Below are positions 1 through 7,659 of a stretch of 39,706 nucleotides of DNA, piece after piece. The notes under the pieces are model-generated. The model saw nothing but the letters and a program-made list of their open reading frames with translations, had not been told where the DNA came from and searched no databases. The stretch covers positions 1 through 39,706 of the forward strand of contig JARGFT010000013.1 in NCBI GenBank assembly GCA_029210645.1, read 5' to 3'. The position numbers were made by a program, and so were the translations under genes. Origin of the DNA: Anaerosomatales bacterium (GTDB taxonomy: Bacteria; Actinomycetota; Coriobacteriia; Anaerosomatales; SLCP01). Numbering within the stretch: the stretch's first letter is position 1; every line of letters starts with the position of its first letter.

Positions 1-201
1 CAGGTCCCCCTGGAAGTCCACCGTCGCTGCGTTCACGCTCTGGAGCTGCTCGGAGATGCTCGTCTCGATCTCCTCGCCCCGGGACAACGTCCTTCCCGAC
101 AGGTGCCAGGTGAGCGTCGCCTACCCGGCGAGCATCAGCAGCAGCACGACCGCGAGGATCGCGACGACCGAAGGCCGGTTCCTTGCGTTCATGCGCTTCA
201 T
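1..201 (-). pseudogene. Membrane-anchored envelope protein, 5' part, with in-frame TAG
   Basis: Reading starts at the ATG ending at 201, preceded by GGAGG with a seven-base spacer (GGAGGGCGCCCGGATG). The first 26 residues are a basic N-terminus (MKRMNARNRP) followed by a hydrophobic segment (AILAVVLLLMLAG), which looks like an anchor or signal peptide. A TAG at 121-123 then stops the frame. Immediately after it the same frame stays open for 40 codons to the window edge (beginning ATLTWHLSG, then a polar, probably helical stretch rich in Glu, Gln and Ser). A stop placed exactly between the membrane segment and a plausible extracytoplasmic domain suggests a nonsense mutation or a base-call error. 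Stop-codon recoding is unlikely because TAG ends several intact genes here (rdgB, prfB, secA). The gene runs off the left edge and I do not recognise the family. Confidence 0.5.
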
Positions 202-242
202 CCGGGCGCCCTCCACTCGGTCCGGATGCGGTGCGCGCGGTC

Positions 243-268
243 CTCGGAACAGCCACTCGGAACAGCCA
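243..268. repeat. Tandem duplication of a 13-base unit
   Basis: CTCGGAACAGCCA occurs twice head to tail (243-255 and 256-268). It lies in the short leader between the tRNA array and the envelope protein start at 201. No function is evident; it may be a replication-slippage product. Confidence 0.6.
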
Positions 269-354
269 CAGGCGCGTGACGGCCGCCACTGATGATACTC
301 CTGCGCTGGGGCCGGGGACACCGGAGACGGCGCGCCGAGCGCGCACAGCACGCA

Positions 355-384
355 GAAAGCCGGCCTCGGCGGAGACCGGCTTTC
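355..384 (-). terminator. Hairpin ending the tRNA array
   Basis: GAAAGCCGG pairs with CCGGCTTTC, and inside it CTC pairs with GAG around a GGCG loop, with one C/A mismatch. It lies eleven bases past the CCA end of tRNA-Lys. Read on the minus strand the stem ends in TTTC, but no long T run follows, so intrinsic termination is plausible and not certain. Confidence 0.6.
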
Positions 385-395
385 GGATGTCGCGA

Positions 396-471
<76 letters not shown>

Positions 472-546
472 GTGAAGTGCTCGAACATTCTACCGCGTAG
501 GGCTGAAAGTGCAAGCGGCCCGCACAGGCGGGCCGCCGTGGAAGCA

Positions 547-624
547 TGGGGTGGGTAACGGGACTCGAACCCGCGACCTCCGGAGCCACAGTCCGGCGCT
601 CTAACCAACTGAGCTACACCCACC
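547..624 (-). tRNA. tRNA-His (anticodon GTG)
   Basis: The anticodon loop CTGTGGC gives GTG. The extra G at position -1 pairs with C73, the identity element of bacterial tRNA-His, and CCA is encoded. The acceptor stem GTGGGTG pairs with TACCCAC. Fourth gene of the array in transcription order. Confidence 0.97.
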
Positions 625-634
625 ATGAGTGGCA

Positions 635-711
635 TGGCACGCCCGGAGGGATTCGAACCCCCGACCTAGAGATTAGAAGTCTCCCGCTCTATCCAGCTGA
701 GCTACGGGCGC
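635..711 (-). tRNA. tRNA-Arg (anticodon TCT)
   Basis: It begins GCGCCCGTAGCTCAG. The anticodon loop CTTCTAA gives TCT, reading AGA. The acceptor stem closes with a G1-T72 wobble, then G73 and an encoded CCA. It is the only gene in this stretch for a rare codon of a high-G+C genome. Confidence 0.96.
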
Positions 712-774
712 ATATCGCGCGCGACCGGGGAGTGCCGAAGACGAACGGTACCCTCCGTCGCGTAGGGTTGTCAA

Positions 775-850
775 TGGAGCGGCGGACGGGACTCGAACCC
801 GCAACAATCAGCTTGGAAGGCTGATGCTCTACCAATTGAACTACCGCCGC
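775..850 (-). tRNA. tRNA-Gly (anticodon TCC)
   Basis: It begins GCGGCGGTAGTTCAATTGG. The anticodon loop CTTCCAA gives TCC, reading GGA and GGG. The T arm contains GGGTTCGAGTCCC; the discriminator is T and CCA is encoded. Confidence 0.97.
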
Positions 851-855
851 AAATC

Positions 856-932
856 TGGTCGGGCCGGCCGGATTCGAACCGACGACCCTCTGCTCCCAAA
901 GCAGATGCGCTACCAAGCTGCGCTACGGCCCG
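856..932 (-). tRNA. tRNA-Pro (anticodon TGG)
   Basis: It begins CGGGCCGTAGCGCAGC. The anticodon loop TTTGGGA gives TGG. The acceptor pair C1-G72 and discriminator A73 are typical of bacterial tRNA-Pro, and CCA is encoded. First tRNA after the promoter at 994-1022. Confidence 0.97.
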
Positions 933-993
933 ACACTGCGCCCCCCTGCTGCCGGAGCGCCCCGTGGGGCCGACATGCCTGAGGGCAAAGGTC

Positions 994-1022
994 AGTATAG
1001 ATACTGCCTGCCCGAGGGGCAA
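994..1022 (-). promoter_or_regulatory. Sigma-70-type promoter of the tRNA array
   Basis: On the minus strand, TTGCCC (1017-1022) and TATACT (994-999) are separated by 17 bases. Transcription would start near 987, about 55 bases before mature tRNA-Pro. The order promoter, five tRNAs, hairpin supports one transcription unit. Confidence 0.7.
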
Positions 1023-1119
1023 ACGGACCGACGGGGACCGACGGGGAGCAGTCTTGGGGAACGCCGTCCAGGGCAGTGTCGCCGAACCGGGTTCCCGCAG
1101 AGCCGGTCGTGCCAGCGGT

Positions 1120-1153
1120 CGGGTTAGTGAGAACGATCGTTCCCACTAACCCG
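1120..1153. repeat. Near-perfect 34-base palindrome over the rdgB stop codon
   Basis: CGGGTTAGTG and CACTAACCCG flank the self-complementary core GAACGATCGTTC, with a single A/C mismatch. It spans the TAG stop of rdgB (1146-1148). It is most simply the terminator stem of the murI-rdgB run, although no T tract follows. The core also fits GAAC-N4-GTTC, the half-site arrangement of Gram-positive LexA boxes. Confidence 0.75.
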
Positions 1154-1805
1154 AGGCTGCCTCCGGCCCCTCCCCGACGCGCTCGAGCAGGTCGTGCATC
1201 GCCCGCAACGCCGCACCGCGGTGGCTGATTGCGTTCTTCTCGGCCATCGAGAGCTCGGCCATCGTGCGCCCCGGAGCGGCGTCGGGCCAGAACAGCGGAT
1301 CGTACCCGAATCCGCCCTCACCCCGGGGTGCCGTCCCGATCACGCCCTCACACGCGCCCTCGGCCACGACCTCGCTACCGTCATCGCGTACGAGAACTAT
1401 CACGCTGCGGAAACGTGCCTCGCGCCGCACCCGCGGAGTGTCGCCGAGTGCGCGCAGCAGACGAGCGTTGTTCTCGGCATCCGTCGCGCAGGGGCCAGCG
1501 TACCGGCTCGAATAGACCCCGGGCTCGCCGTCGAGCGCGTCGACCTCGAGCCCGGAGTCGTCGGCGAGTGCAGGCAGCCCGTAGAGCTCGCGCGCGGCAT
1601 ACGCCTTGATGCGGGCATTCTCCTCGAACGTCTCGCCGGTCTCCTCGGGCTCGGGCCACTCGCGCAGATCAGCCGCCGCCACGAAGTCCCATCCCGTGAA
1701 GGCAAGCGCGGTCCGGATCTCGTCGACTTTGTGACGGTTGCCGGTCGCGACGACAACGCGCGTCGTCGGCCGCCCGTCCTCAGAGCCCGGCGACATCGGA
1801 ATCAT
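1146..1805 (-). CDS. rdgB: XTP/dITP diphosphatase (non-canonical purine NTP pyrophosphatase)
   Basis: HAM1/RdgB family enzyme that hydrolyses ITP, dITP and XTP to monophosphates so that deaminated purines stay out of nucleic acids. The 219-residue length is typical. Visible motifs are VVATGNRHKVDEI near the N-terminus, LADDSGLEVDALDGEPGVYS in the active site region, FGYDPLFWP, and the C-terminal EKNAISHRGAALRA. The ATG at 1805 and an in-frame ATG at 1796 both overlap the end of rph and neither has a clear Shine-Dalgarno, so translation is probably coupled to rph. It is the last gene of the murI-MBL-rph-rdgB run; rph-rdgB pairing is common across bacteria. Confidence 0.95.
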   Translation of the reverse strand: MIPMSPGSEDGRPTTRVVVATGNRHKVDEIRTALAFTGWDFVAAADLREWPEPEETGETFEENARIKAYAARELYGLPALADDSGLEVDALDGEPGVYSSRYAGPCATDAENNARLLRALGDTPRVRREARFRSVIVLVRDDGSEVVAEGACEGVIGTAPRGEGGFGYDPLFWPDAAPGRTMAELSMAEKNAISHRGAALRAMHDLLERVGEGPEAASG

Positions 1806-2523
1806 CGGCGAGCACGCGGCGCTGGAACTCCACGAGCCGGTCGATCCCGCCGGAGGCCAGGTCGAGCATCTCGTCGAGCCGTCCCCGGTCGAACGGCGTG
1901 CGCTCGCCGGTGCCCTGGACCTCGATGAAGCGTCCGCGGCCGTCCATCACCACGTTCATGTCGATCTCGGCGACCGAGTCCTCGGAGTAGTCGAGATCGA
2001 GCATGCAGACACCGTCGACCATGCCCACCGAGGTCGCGGCGACGAAGTCGATCGTGGGCAGCTCGGGTATCTTGCCCAGATCCCTCCAGGTCGCGAAGGC
2101 GTCGTGCACCGCAAGGTATGCTCCGGTGATGGCAGCGGTCCGTGTGCCACCGTCGGCCTGGATGACGTCGCAGTCGACCGCCATCGTCACCTCCCCGCCC
2201 ATCGCTCCCATGTCGACCACCGTGCGGATCGAACGTCCGATGAGCCGCTGGATCTCGTGCGTCCGACCCTTCAGCCCTCCGCCGGTGGACTCCCTGCGGC
2301 TTCGTGTGTGAGTCGAGGCCGGCAAGAGCGCGTACTCGGCGGTCACCCAGCCCTTGCCACTGCCCCGTCGCCACTGTGCGACACCCTCGGTGATGCTTGC
2401 CGCGCAGAGCACACGGGTATCGCCGAGCTCGAACAGGCAACTGCCGTGCGCATGCTTCAGGTAGCGGCGGGTGACGCGCACGGGCCTGAGCGAGTCGTGC
2501 GTGCGTCCGTCGGAACGATTCAT
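1780..2523 (-). CDS. rph: Ribonuclease PH
   Basis: Phosphorolytic 3'-5' exoribonuclease that trims tRNA 3' ends, using phosphate to release nucleoside diphosphates. The protein is 247 residues, the usual family size. It shows the N-terminal MNRSDGRTHDSLRPV signature and the conserved GGEVTMAVDCDVIQADGGT segment of the phosphate and RNA binding core. Its ATG overlaps the TGA of the upstream MBL-fold gene (TGATG), indicating translational coupling. All tRNAs in this window encode CCA, so its likely job here is 3' trimming of the precursor trailers. Confidence 0.97.
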   Translation of the reverse strand: MNRSDGRTHDSLRPVRVTRRYLKHAHGSCLFELGDTRVLCAASITEGVAQWRRGSGKGWVTAEYALLPASTHTRSRRESTGGGLKGRTHEIQRLIGRSIRTVVDMGAMGGEVTMAVDCDVIQADGGTRTAAITGAYLAVHDAFATWRDLGKIPELPTIDFVAATSVGMVDGVCMLDLDYSEDSVAEIDMNVVMDGRGRFIEVQGTGERTPFDRGRLDEMLDLASGGIDRLVEFQRRVLADDSDVAGL

Positions 2524-3302
2524 CAGGAAGTCTCCCTCTCGTCATCGGAAGCCGGGACGATCTCGAAGCTGTCGTACTCGGAGGCCACCACCACAGGCCG
2601 CCCGAACGCCACGGACGCCTCGTCAGCCATCCGGTCGCGGTCGTTGGTCGGCCAGATGTGGGTGAGCACGAGCTGGCCAGCGGCAGCCGCGCACGCGATC
2701 TCTCCGGCCTCGACGGCCGTCAGATGCGGTGCGCGTCCGCGGTACTCCTCGGGCAAAGTCGCCTCGGCGAGCAGCAGGTCGCACCCGGTGGCCAGCTGCA
2801 CTACGGCCTCCCCCGGCGCGGTGTCCGACGTGTAGCACAGCGTGGCGCTCCCGTCGGTGACCGTGAGCGCAAACGAGTCATCGGTGTGCTCGGTCGCGTG
2901 GGGCGTGACAAGGAGGTCTCCGGCGGCCAAAGGCTCGCCGGCCCGCATCTCGTGCACGGTGAATGCCGCCCGCAGCTCCGAGTTGCCCCGGTCGGACAGG
3001 AAGCAGCTCATGTCCTCGAACAACCCCCGGGGCACGCAGAGAGGCATGGGGTCGGCAGGGCCGGCGGGCGCGTATCGCAGGAGTGCCTGCAGCGCGTAGA
3101 GGTCGAGGAAGTGGTCGGGGTGCCCGTGGGTCACGAACACCGCATCCAGGGTGAGAGGATCGATCACCGATGAGAGGTTGGCGAGCACTCCGTTGCCGCA
3201 GTCGAGAAGTACGCGCGCATCGGCCCCCTCCACGAGGTGACCTGCACATGCCTGTCCGGGACCGGCGTACGACGCCGAGGAACCGAGTACCGTCAGCCGC
3301 AT
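2523..3302 (-). CDS. MBL-fold metal-dependent hydrolase (RNase Z-like)
   Basis: Metallo-beta-lactamase fold protein of 259 residues. The N-terminus MRLTVLGSSASYAGPGQACA is a typical first strand and loop of the RNase Z/ElaC-like branch. The metal site THGHPDHFLDLY (HxHxDH) lies near residue 60, and further ligand candidates are the His-rich PHATEHTDDSF segment, CYTSDTAPGE and a late LTHIWP. It lacks the long flexible arm expected of a true tRNA 3' endonuclease, so substrate is unassigned, although the neighbour rph fits RNA processing. The same family is found beside murI, rph and rdgB in other actinobacteria, from general knowledge. Its start overlaps the murI end by ten bases. Confidence 0.9.
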   Translation of the reverse strand: MRLTVLGSSASYAGPGQACAGHLVEGADARVLLDCGNGVLANLSSVIDPLTLDAVFVTHGHPDHFLDLYALQALLRYAPAGPADPMPLCVPRGLFEDMSCFLSDRGNSELRAAFTVHEMRAGEPLAAGDLLVTPHATEHTDDSFALTVTDGSATLCYTSDTAPGEAVVQLATGCDLLLAEATLPEEYRGRAPHLTAVEAGEIACAAAAGQLVLTHIWPTNDRDRMADEASVAFGRPVVVASEYDSFEIVPASDDERETS

Positions 3303-4222
3303 ACGGGATCCTCCGTTCGGTCATCGTCGAGCAGTGCGAGGCGCTCCGCTGAAGGCAGCGCCGTAAGCTCATCCAGCGATACCTGCCCGACGCCGCTGAT
3401 GCGCTCTCGAAGCACGCGCGAGCCCAGACGGGCGAACTCTGCGGGGCCACCGGTCGTGAAGAACCGGCTCGGGGACCCGGTCGTGCCCGGATCGGCCAGG
3501 TGTCCCCGGGACTGAAGCGTCTCGGTGACCTCGCGAGCGGTCTCCTCGGCAGACGAGATGAGGCGAACGCGCGAGCCGACGACCTGCTGAATCGCCGCCT
3601 GCAGTAGCGGGAAGTGAGTGCAACCGAGGACGAGCGTATCGATGCCGGAGCGCTTGAGCGGCTCGAGATAGCCGCGGGCCATCTCGTGAAACGCAGGCCG
3701 GATGACGACGTCGGAGGACTCGGAGAGCCACTCCTCGAGCGTGCCCGGGCCCATCCGCAGCCCCGCCTCGACGACGTCGACGAACTTCGGGGTCGCCACC
3801 GAGAATACGGTCACGCCCGCGTCGAGCGCGCGTGCTGCGCGGCTGTAGGCCCCGGACTCTATGGTCCCGACCGTGCCGATCACCCCCACGCTGCGGTTCA
3901 CCGTCGCCCGGACCGCCGCCCGGGCACCCGGCTCGACCACGCCGATGACCGGGACGTCGAAGGTCTCCTGTGCAAGCGCAAGGCCCGCCGCGGTCGCGGT
4001 GTTACACGCGATGACCATGAGCTTGACCGGCACCTGCTCGAGCCACGTACCGATCTCCAGCACGAAGCGGCGCACCTCTGCCAGGTCGCGCGGACCGTAG
4101 GGGCAGCGCGCCGTGTCGCCGAGGTAGACGATGCGTTCGTCGGGCAGGGTGCGGGCGATCTCGCGGGCCACGGTGAGGCCACCGAGTCCCGAGTCGAAGA
4201 TGCCGATCGGCAGAGTTTCCAT
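3293..4222 (-). CDS. murI: Glutamate racemase
   Basis: Cofactor-independent racemase that supplies D-glutamate for peptidoglycan. IGIFDSGLGGLTVAREI holds the N-terminal catalytic region, IACNTATAAGLA the first catalytic cysteine and LVLGCTHFPLL the second. The protein is about 309 residues, with a C-terminal tail beyond the minimal 265-residue enzyme that includes FFTTGGPAEFARLG, a common feature of the family. I chose the ATG at 4222, where the conserved METLPIGIFDSGLGG begins; the frame is open further upstream but that part overlaps cheB and is low-complexity Arg/Ser. No Shine-Dalgarno precedes this ATG, and a TATACT box lies seven bases upstream, so the message may be leaderless. Confidence 0.95.
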   Translation of the reverse strand: METLPIGIFDSGLGGLTVAREIARTLPDERIVYLGDTARCPYGPRDLAEVRRFVLEIGTWLEQVPVKLMVIACNTATAAGLALAQETFDVPVIGVVEPGARAAVRATVNRSVGVIGTVGTIESGAYSRAARALDAGVTVFSVATPKFVDVVEAGLRMGPGTLEEWLSESSDVVIRPAFHEMARGYLEPLKRSGIDTLVLGCTHFPLLQAAIQQVVGSRVRLISSAEETAREVTETLQSRGHLADPGTTGSPSRFFTTGGPAEFARLGSRVLRERISGVGQVSLDELTALPSAERLALLDDDRTEDPVCG

Positions 4223-4229
4223 GACCGTG

Positions 4230-4258
4230 AGTATAGCGCTCGGCGGCATCACGCGAAG
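4230..4258 (-). promoter_or_regulatory. murI: Possible promoter of a leaderless murI transcript
   Basis: TATACT lies at 4230-4235 on the minus strand, seven bases before the murI ATG, so the start site would fall on or beside the ATG. The -35 candidate TTCGCG (16-base spacer) is poor and sits inside the cheB hairpin. Confidence 0.4.
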
Positions 4259-4271
4259 CGCCCGCCGAGCG
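4237..4271 (-). terminator. Hairpin directly after the cheB stop
   Basis: CGCTCGGCGG pairs perfectly with CCGCCGAGCG across a 15-base loop, starting one base past the cheB TGA. There is no T tract. It probably marks the end of the che operon and separates it from murI. Confidence 0.55.
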
Positions 4272-5330
4272 TCACCGGCCCCGGACAGCCAGGCGCTCGA
4301 GCTCGGCCGGGATCTCGTGTACCGGCAGCACGAGCGAGACCGCCTCGCGCTCGACCGCTGCCTTGGGCATCCCGAAGACCGTCGATGTCTCTTCGTCCTG
4401 TGCGATGGTAGTCGCGCCCGCATCGCGCATGAGCTTCAGCCCGCGCGCCCCGTCGGCCCCCATGCCTGTGAGGATCACGCCGATCGCCGCAGGACCACAC
4501 GAGTGGGCCACCGATTCGAGGAGCGTGTCCGCCGAGGGGACGTGAAGCTGACCCTCTTCGGGCTCGTGCAGGCAGAGGCGCCGCCGCTCGAGGGTGAGGT
4601 TCGCGCCCGTGGGTGCGAAGTACGCCACTCCCGGCAGGACCGTCATTCCCGCCCCGGCGACGACCACGCGCATCTGGCATCCGGCGTCGAGCCACGCCAC
4701 GAGCCCCGGTACGAATCCGTCCGCGATGTGCTGGGCCACGAGTATCGGAAGCGGGTAATCCGCCGGCAGGCGGCCGAGCACGCTCAGAAGCGCCGACGGC
4801 CCCCCGGTCGACGAGCCGATGGCGACGACCTCGGGCGGTATGGCGGTGGTGCCGGCGGAGTCGGCCCTCTCGACGGACGCCGACCGGGCTCCCCGTCTGC
4901 CGCGAAGGTGCGTGATCACCGGAACCCGGGAGAGGAGCTTGACGCGCCTGATGAGGTCGGCTGCGATCTCCTGCAGGTCGGCCCAGTCACGCGGCTCGGG
5001 CTTCCTCATCACCTCGAGCGCGCCGGCCTCCAGCGCATCGAACGCCCTGCCCACGCCCTGTCCGTAGACCGAGGAGGACACCACGAGGATGGGAACGGGG
5101 GTGTACGCCATGATGTGCTCGATGGCCGCAAGCCCGTCCATCCTCGGCATGTGGATGTCCATGGTGACCAGATCGGGACGCTCCGAGGCAACGAGCTCGA
5201 CTGCTTCCTGGCCGTCTGTGGCCACGCCGGCGACCTCGATCTGCGGATCGCTCGCCAGGATCTGCACGAGCATCTCGCGCGCGAGCGCAGAGTCATCGGC
5301 CACGACCACCCGTATGGTGCGTTGCGTCAC
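4272..5330 (-). CDS. cheB: Protein-glutamate methylesterase/deamidase CheB
   Basis: Removes methyl groups from chemoreceptor glutamates as adaptation feedback to CheA. The N-terminal receiver (about residues 1-125) has VVVADDS and the phospho-acceptor Asp58 in LVTMDIHMPRMDG. The C-terminal esterase has the catalytic Ser in IGSSTGGPSALL, His in AQHIADGF and Asp in GMGADGARGLKLM. I chose the GTG at 5330 because AGGGGG precedes it by five bases; the GTG two codons earlier would be too close to that site. It follows cheA by about 20 bases and ends the operon. Confidence 0.97.
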   Translation of the reverse strand: MTQRTIRVVVADDSALAREMLVQILASDPQIEVAGVATDGQEAVELVASERPDLVTMDIHMPRMDGLAAIEHIMAYTPVPILVVSSSVYGQGVGRAFDALEAGALEVMRKPEPRDWADLQEIAADLIRRVKLLSRVPVITHLRGRRGARSASVERADSAGTTAIPPEVVAIGSSTGGPSALLSVLGRLPADYPLPILVAQHIADGFVPGLVAWLDAGCQMRVVVAGAGMTVLPGVAYFAPTGANLTLERRRLCLHEPEEGQLHVPSADTLLESVAHSCGPAAIGVILTGMGADGARGLKLMRDAGATTIAQDEETSTVFGMPKAAVEREAVSLVLPVHEIPAELERLAVRGR

Positions 5331-5350
5331 GAGCACCCCCTGCCTGGCGG

Positions 5351-7630
5351 TCAGCGGACCAGCCTCTCGACGGTGTCGAGGAGGGTGTCCTGGTTGAAGA
5401 AGGACTTCGTGATGTAGGCATCGGCACCTGCCTCGATGCCCGCGGCCTTCTCCTCCTCGCGCTCGAGTGACGTCACGATGACCACCGGGAGATCGCCGAG
5501 CCTCGAGTCGCTCTTGATCGCACGCGTGAGTTCGAAACCGCTCATCCGCGGCATCTGCACGTCGGTCACGACCGCATCCGCTGCCAGGCCCTTGCGAAGG
5601 AGTCCCAGACCCTCGGCGCCGTCCATCGCGACCTCGACGGTGTAGCCGGCCGCCTCGAAGATCGACCGCTCGAGCTCACGCGTCGTGAACGAGTCCTCGC
5701 AGATGAGCACGGTGCGCGGCCTGTCGGACGCTGCCTCGGACTGCTTCGTCTCGGGCCGTTTGAAGCCGCCGCTACGAGCGTTCGCCATCAGGTCGGGCAC
5801 GTTGAGGATCGGAACGATCTCCCCTGCACCGAGGATGGTGACACCGGCGACGTTCTCGACCCTGCGCAGGTGGTTGCCGAGTGACTTGATGACGATCTGC
5901 TGTTCGCCGATGAACTGGTCGACGATGAAGCCGTAGCGGTGACCCGCGAAGCCGATCGTGACCACCGCAAACCGCTCGGGAACCGAACGGTCGCCGGTCA
6001 CGCCGAGCGCGTCGTCGAGGCGCACGAGCGGGTAGGTGCGCTTGCCACGCCTGAGCGCCTGACGGCCCTCCAACTCGAAGACCTCCGCCGGCTCGGCCAG
6101 CAACGTCTCTTCGACAGCCGTCGTCGGCAGGGCGTAGACGCGGTCGCCCACCCGTATCATGAGTGCGCGGATGATGGCGAGCGTCAGCGGGATGGTGAGC
6201 CGGAAGGTGGTGCCCTCGCCCCTCGTGCTGAAGACGTTCATGTCGCCCTTAAGCATATCGACGATGTACTCGCGCACGACGTCCATCCCGACACCGCGCC
6301 CCGAGACCTCGGTGATGATCGGGCTCGTGGAGAAGCCCTTCTCGAAGATGAGGAAGAGCACCTCGCGCTCGGACAGAGAGTCGGCCTCGGCCTGAGTGAC
6401 GTAGCCCTTGCGTACCGCCGTCGAGCGCACCTTCTCGACGTCCACCCCGGCGCCGTCGTCGGAGACCTCGATGACGATGTGGTCGCCCTCCGAACGGGCC
6501 GAGACGGTGATCGTCGCGGTGGCGGGCTTGCCGAGCTCCGCCCGGACCTGCGCGGGCTCGATACCGTGATCTACCGCGTTTCGCAGCAGGTGGATGAGCG
6601 GGTCGTTGATCGCTTCGAGGACCTTCTTGTCGAGTTCGGTCTCGCCCCCCTCGACCACGAGCTGCACGTCCTTGGCAAACGAGCGCGCGAGGTCGCGCAC
6701 CGCCCTGGGAAAGGTTGCAAAGACCGTCTCGACCGGCAGCATGCGGATCGCCATCCCGCGCTCCTGCAACTCGTTGATGACGAGTCCGCCGCGGGCGAGG
6801 TCCTCGGCGAGCTCGGCAACGACCGTCGCGCTCACCCTCTGCTCCGCGGCGAGGCGGCGCTCGAACGTGGCGATCGCGTCTGCGCGGCGCGCCGCATCCG
6901 CCCGCTCGTCACCGGTCGGCGATCTCTCGAGCAGGTTGCGAAGGACCGTCCACGCCTGCCACACGCCGCCCGCGCCGGAGCCGCCGACGCGCAGATCCTT
7001 GGCGCGCTGCTCGTACTTGACCTGCGAGATCACGACCTCGCTGATCAGGTTGAGCAGAGAGTCGACGTGGCCGGTGTTGACCCGGATCGTGTGCTTGGCC
7101 CGGCCGCCAAGGGGCTCCGCGCACGCAGACACGCTGCCGCTCTCGCGGTGAGCGCCGTTGCCGCCCCGTCCCGTCCCGGGCACGGGAACCTCCTCCCCGC
7201 TCGGCACAACATCTGCCTGCCCGCCGGGCGGGCCGTCCGGACACGCTTGCACAAGCGTTGTGAGCCGCTCCTGCAGCGCATTCAGATCGGCTGCGGGCGC
7301 CGCGTCCGTGCCGGCGATCTCGGTGAGGTGCACCACGGTGTCGAGCGCGTCGAAGAAGTGGTCGCTGATCGCGAGCGAGTGCTCGATCGTGCCGTCGCGC
7401 AGCGCGACCATCACGTCCTCGAGGCGGTGTGCGATGTCCGAGATCTCGACCAGCCCGACCATCCGCGAGGAACCCTTGAGGGTATGGGCATCCCGCAGCA
7501 TCTTGTCGATGAGCGCACCGTCGGAGGGTCGCTCCTCGAGGAGGATGACTCCCTCGTTCAGGCGCTGCAGGAGATCGGCCGCCTCCTCCTGGAACCGGCC
7601 GATGAATGCGCTGCGGTCGAACTGGGCCAT
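5351..7630 (-). CDS. cheA: CheA histidine kinase with C-terminal receiver (CheA-CheY hybrid)
   Basis: Core kinase of the array, 759 residues. The N-terminal Hpt domain carries the phosphorylated His49 in RDAHTLKGSSRMVG. A Gly/Pro-rich linker of about 60 residues follows, with no recognisable P2 domain. The dimerisation domain starts near 172 (VDSLLNLISEVVI). The ATPase motifs are LIHLLRNAVDHGIEP (N box), EVSDDGAGVD and SGRGVGMDVV (G boxes) and GEGTTFRLTIPLTLAI. A CheW-like domain comes next. The last 120 or so residues are a receiver (TVLICEDS, Asp in VVTDVQMPRMSG, Lys in AYITKSFF). This layout resembles FrzE or PilL-type kinases. GGGGAG precedes the ATG by seven bases, and the gene starts 29 bases after mcp. 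Confidence 0.97.
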   Translation of the reverse strand: MAQFDRSAFIGRFQEEAADLLQRLNEGVILLEERPSDGALIDKMLRDAHTLKGSSRMVGLVEISDIAHRLEDVMVALRDGTIEHSLAISDHFFDALDTVVHLTEIAGTDAAPAADLNALQERLTTLVQACPDGPPGGQADVVPSGEEVPVPGTGRGGNGAHRESGSVSACAEPLGGRAKHTIRVNTGHVDSLLNLISEVVISQVKYEQRAKDLRVGGSGAGGVWQAWTVLRNLLERSPTGDERADAARRADAIATFERRLAAEQRVSATVVAELAEDLARGGLVINELQERGMAIRMLPVETVFATFPRAVRDLARSFAKDVQLVVEGGETELDKKVLEAINDPLIHLLRNAVDHGIEPAQVRAELGKPATATITVSARSEGDHIVIEVSDDGAGVDVEKVRSTAVRKGYVTQAEADSLSEREVLFLIFEKGFSTSPIITEVSGRGVGMDVVREYIVDMLKGDMNVFSTRGEGTTFRLTIPLTLAIIRALMIRVGDRVYALPTTAVEETLLAEPAEVFELEGRQALRRGKRTYPLVRLDDALGVTGDRSVPERFAVVTIGFAGHRYGFIVDQFIGEQQIVIKSLGNHLRRVENVAGVTILGAGEIVPILNVPDLMANARSGGFKRPETKQSEAASDRPRTVLICEDSFTTRELERSIFEAAGYTVEVAMDGAEGLGLLRKGLAADAVVTDVQMPRMSGFELTRAIKSDSRLGDLPVVIVTSLEREEEKAAGIEAGADAYITKSFFNQDTLLDTVERLVR

Positions 7631-7659
7631 GTTGCTGCTCCCCGGTCGCGTCGCGCCGT

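Noticed and set aside
121-123. TAG read as pyrrolysine
   Set aside because: TAG ends rdgB, prfB, secA and the tmRNA tag, and no pyl gene is in the window.
1021-1048. GACCGACGGG repeated in tandem
   Set aside because: Only two copies of a GC-rich unit, without further structure; not a functional repeat array.
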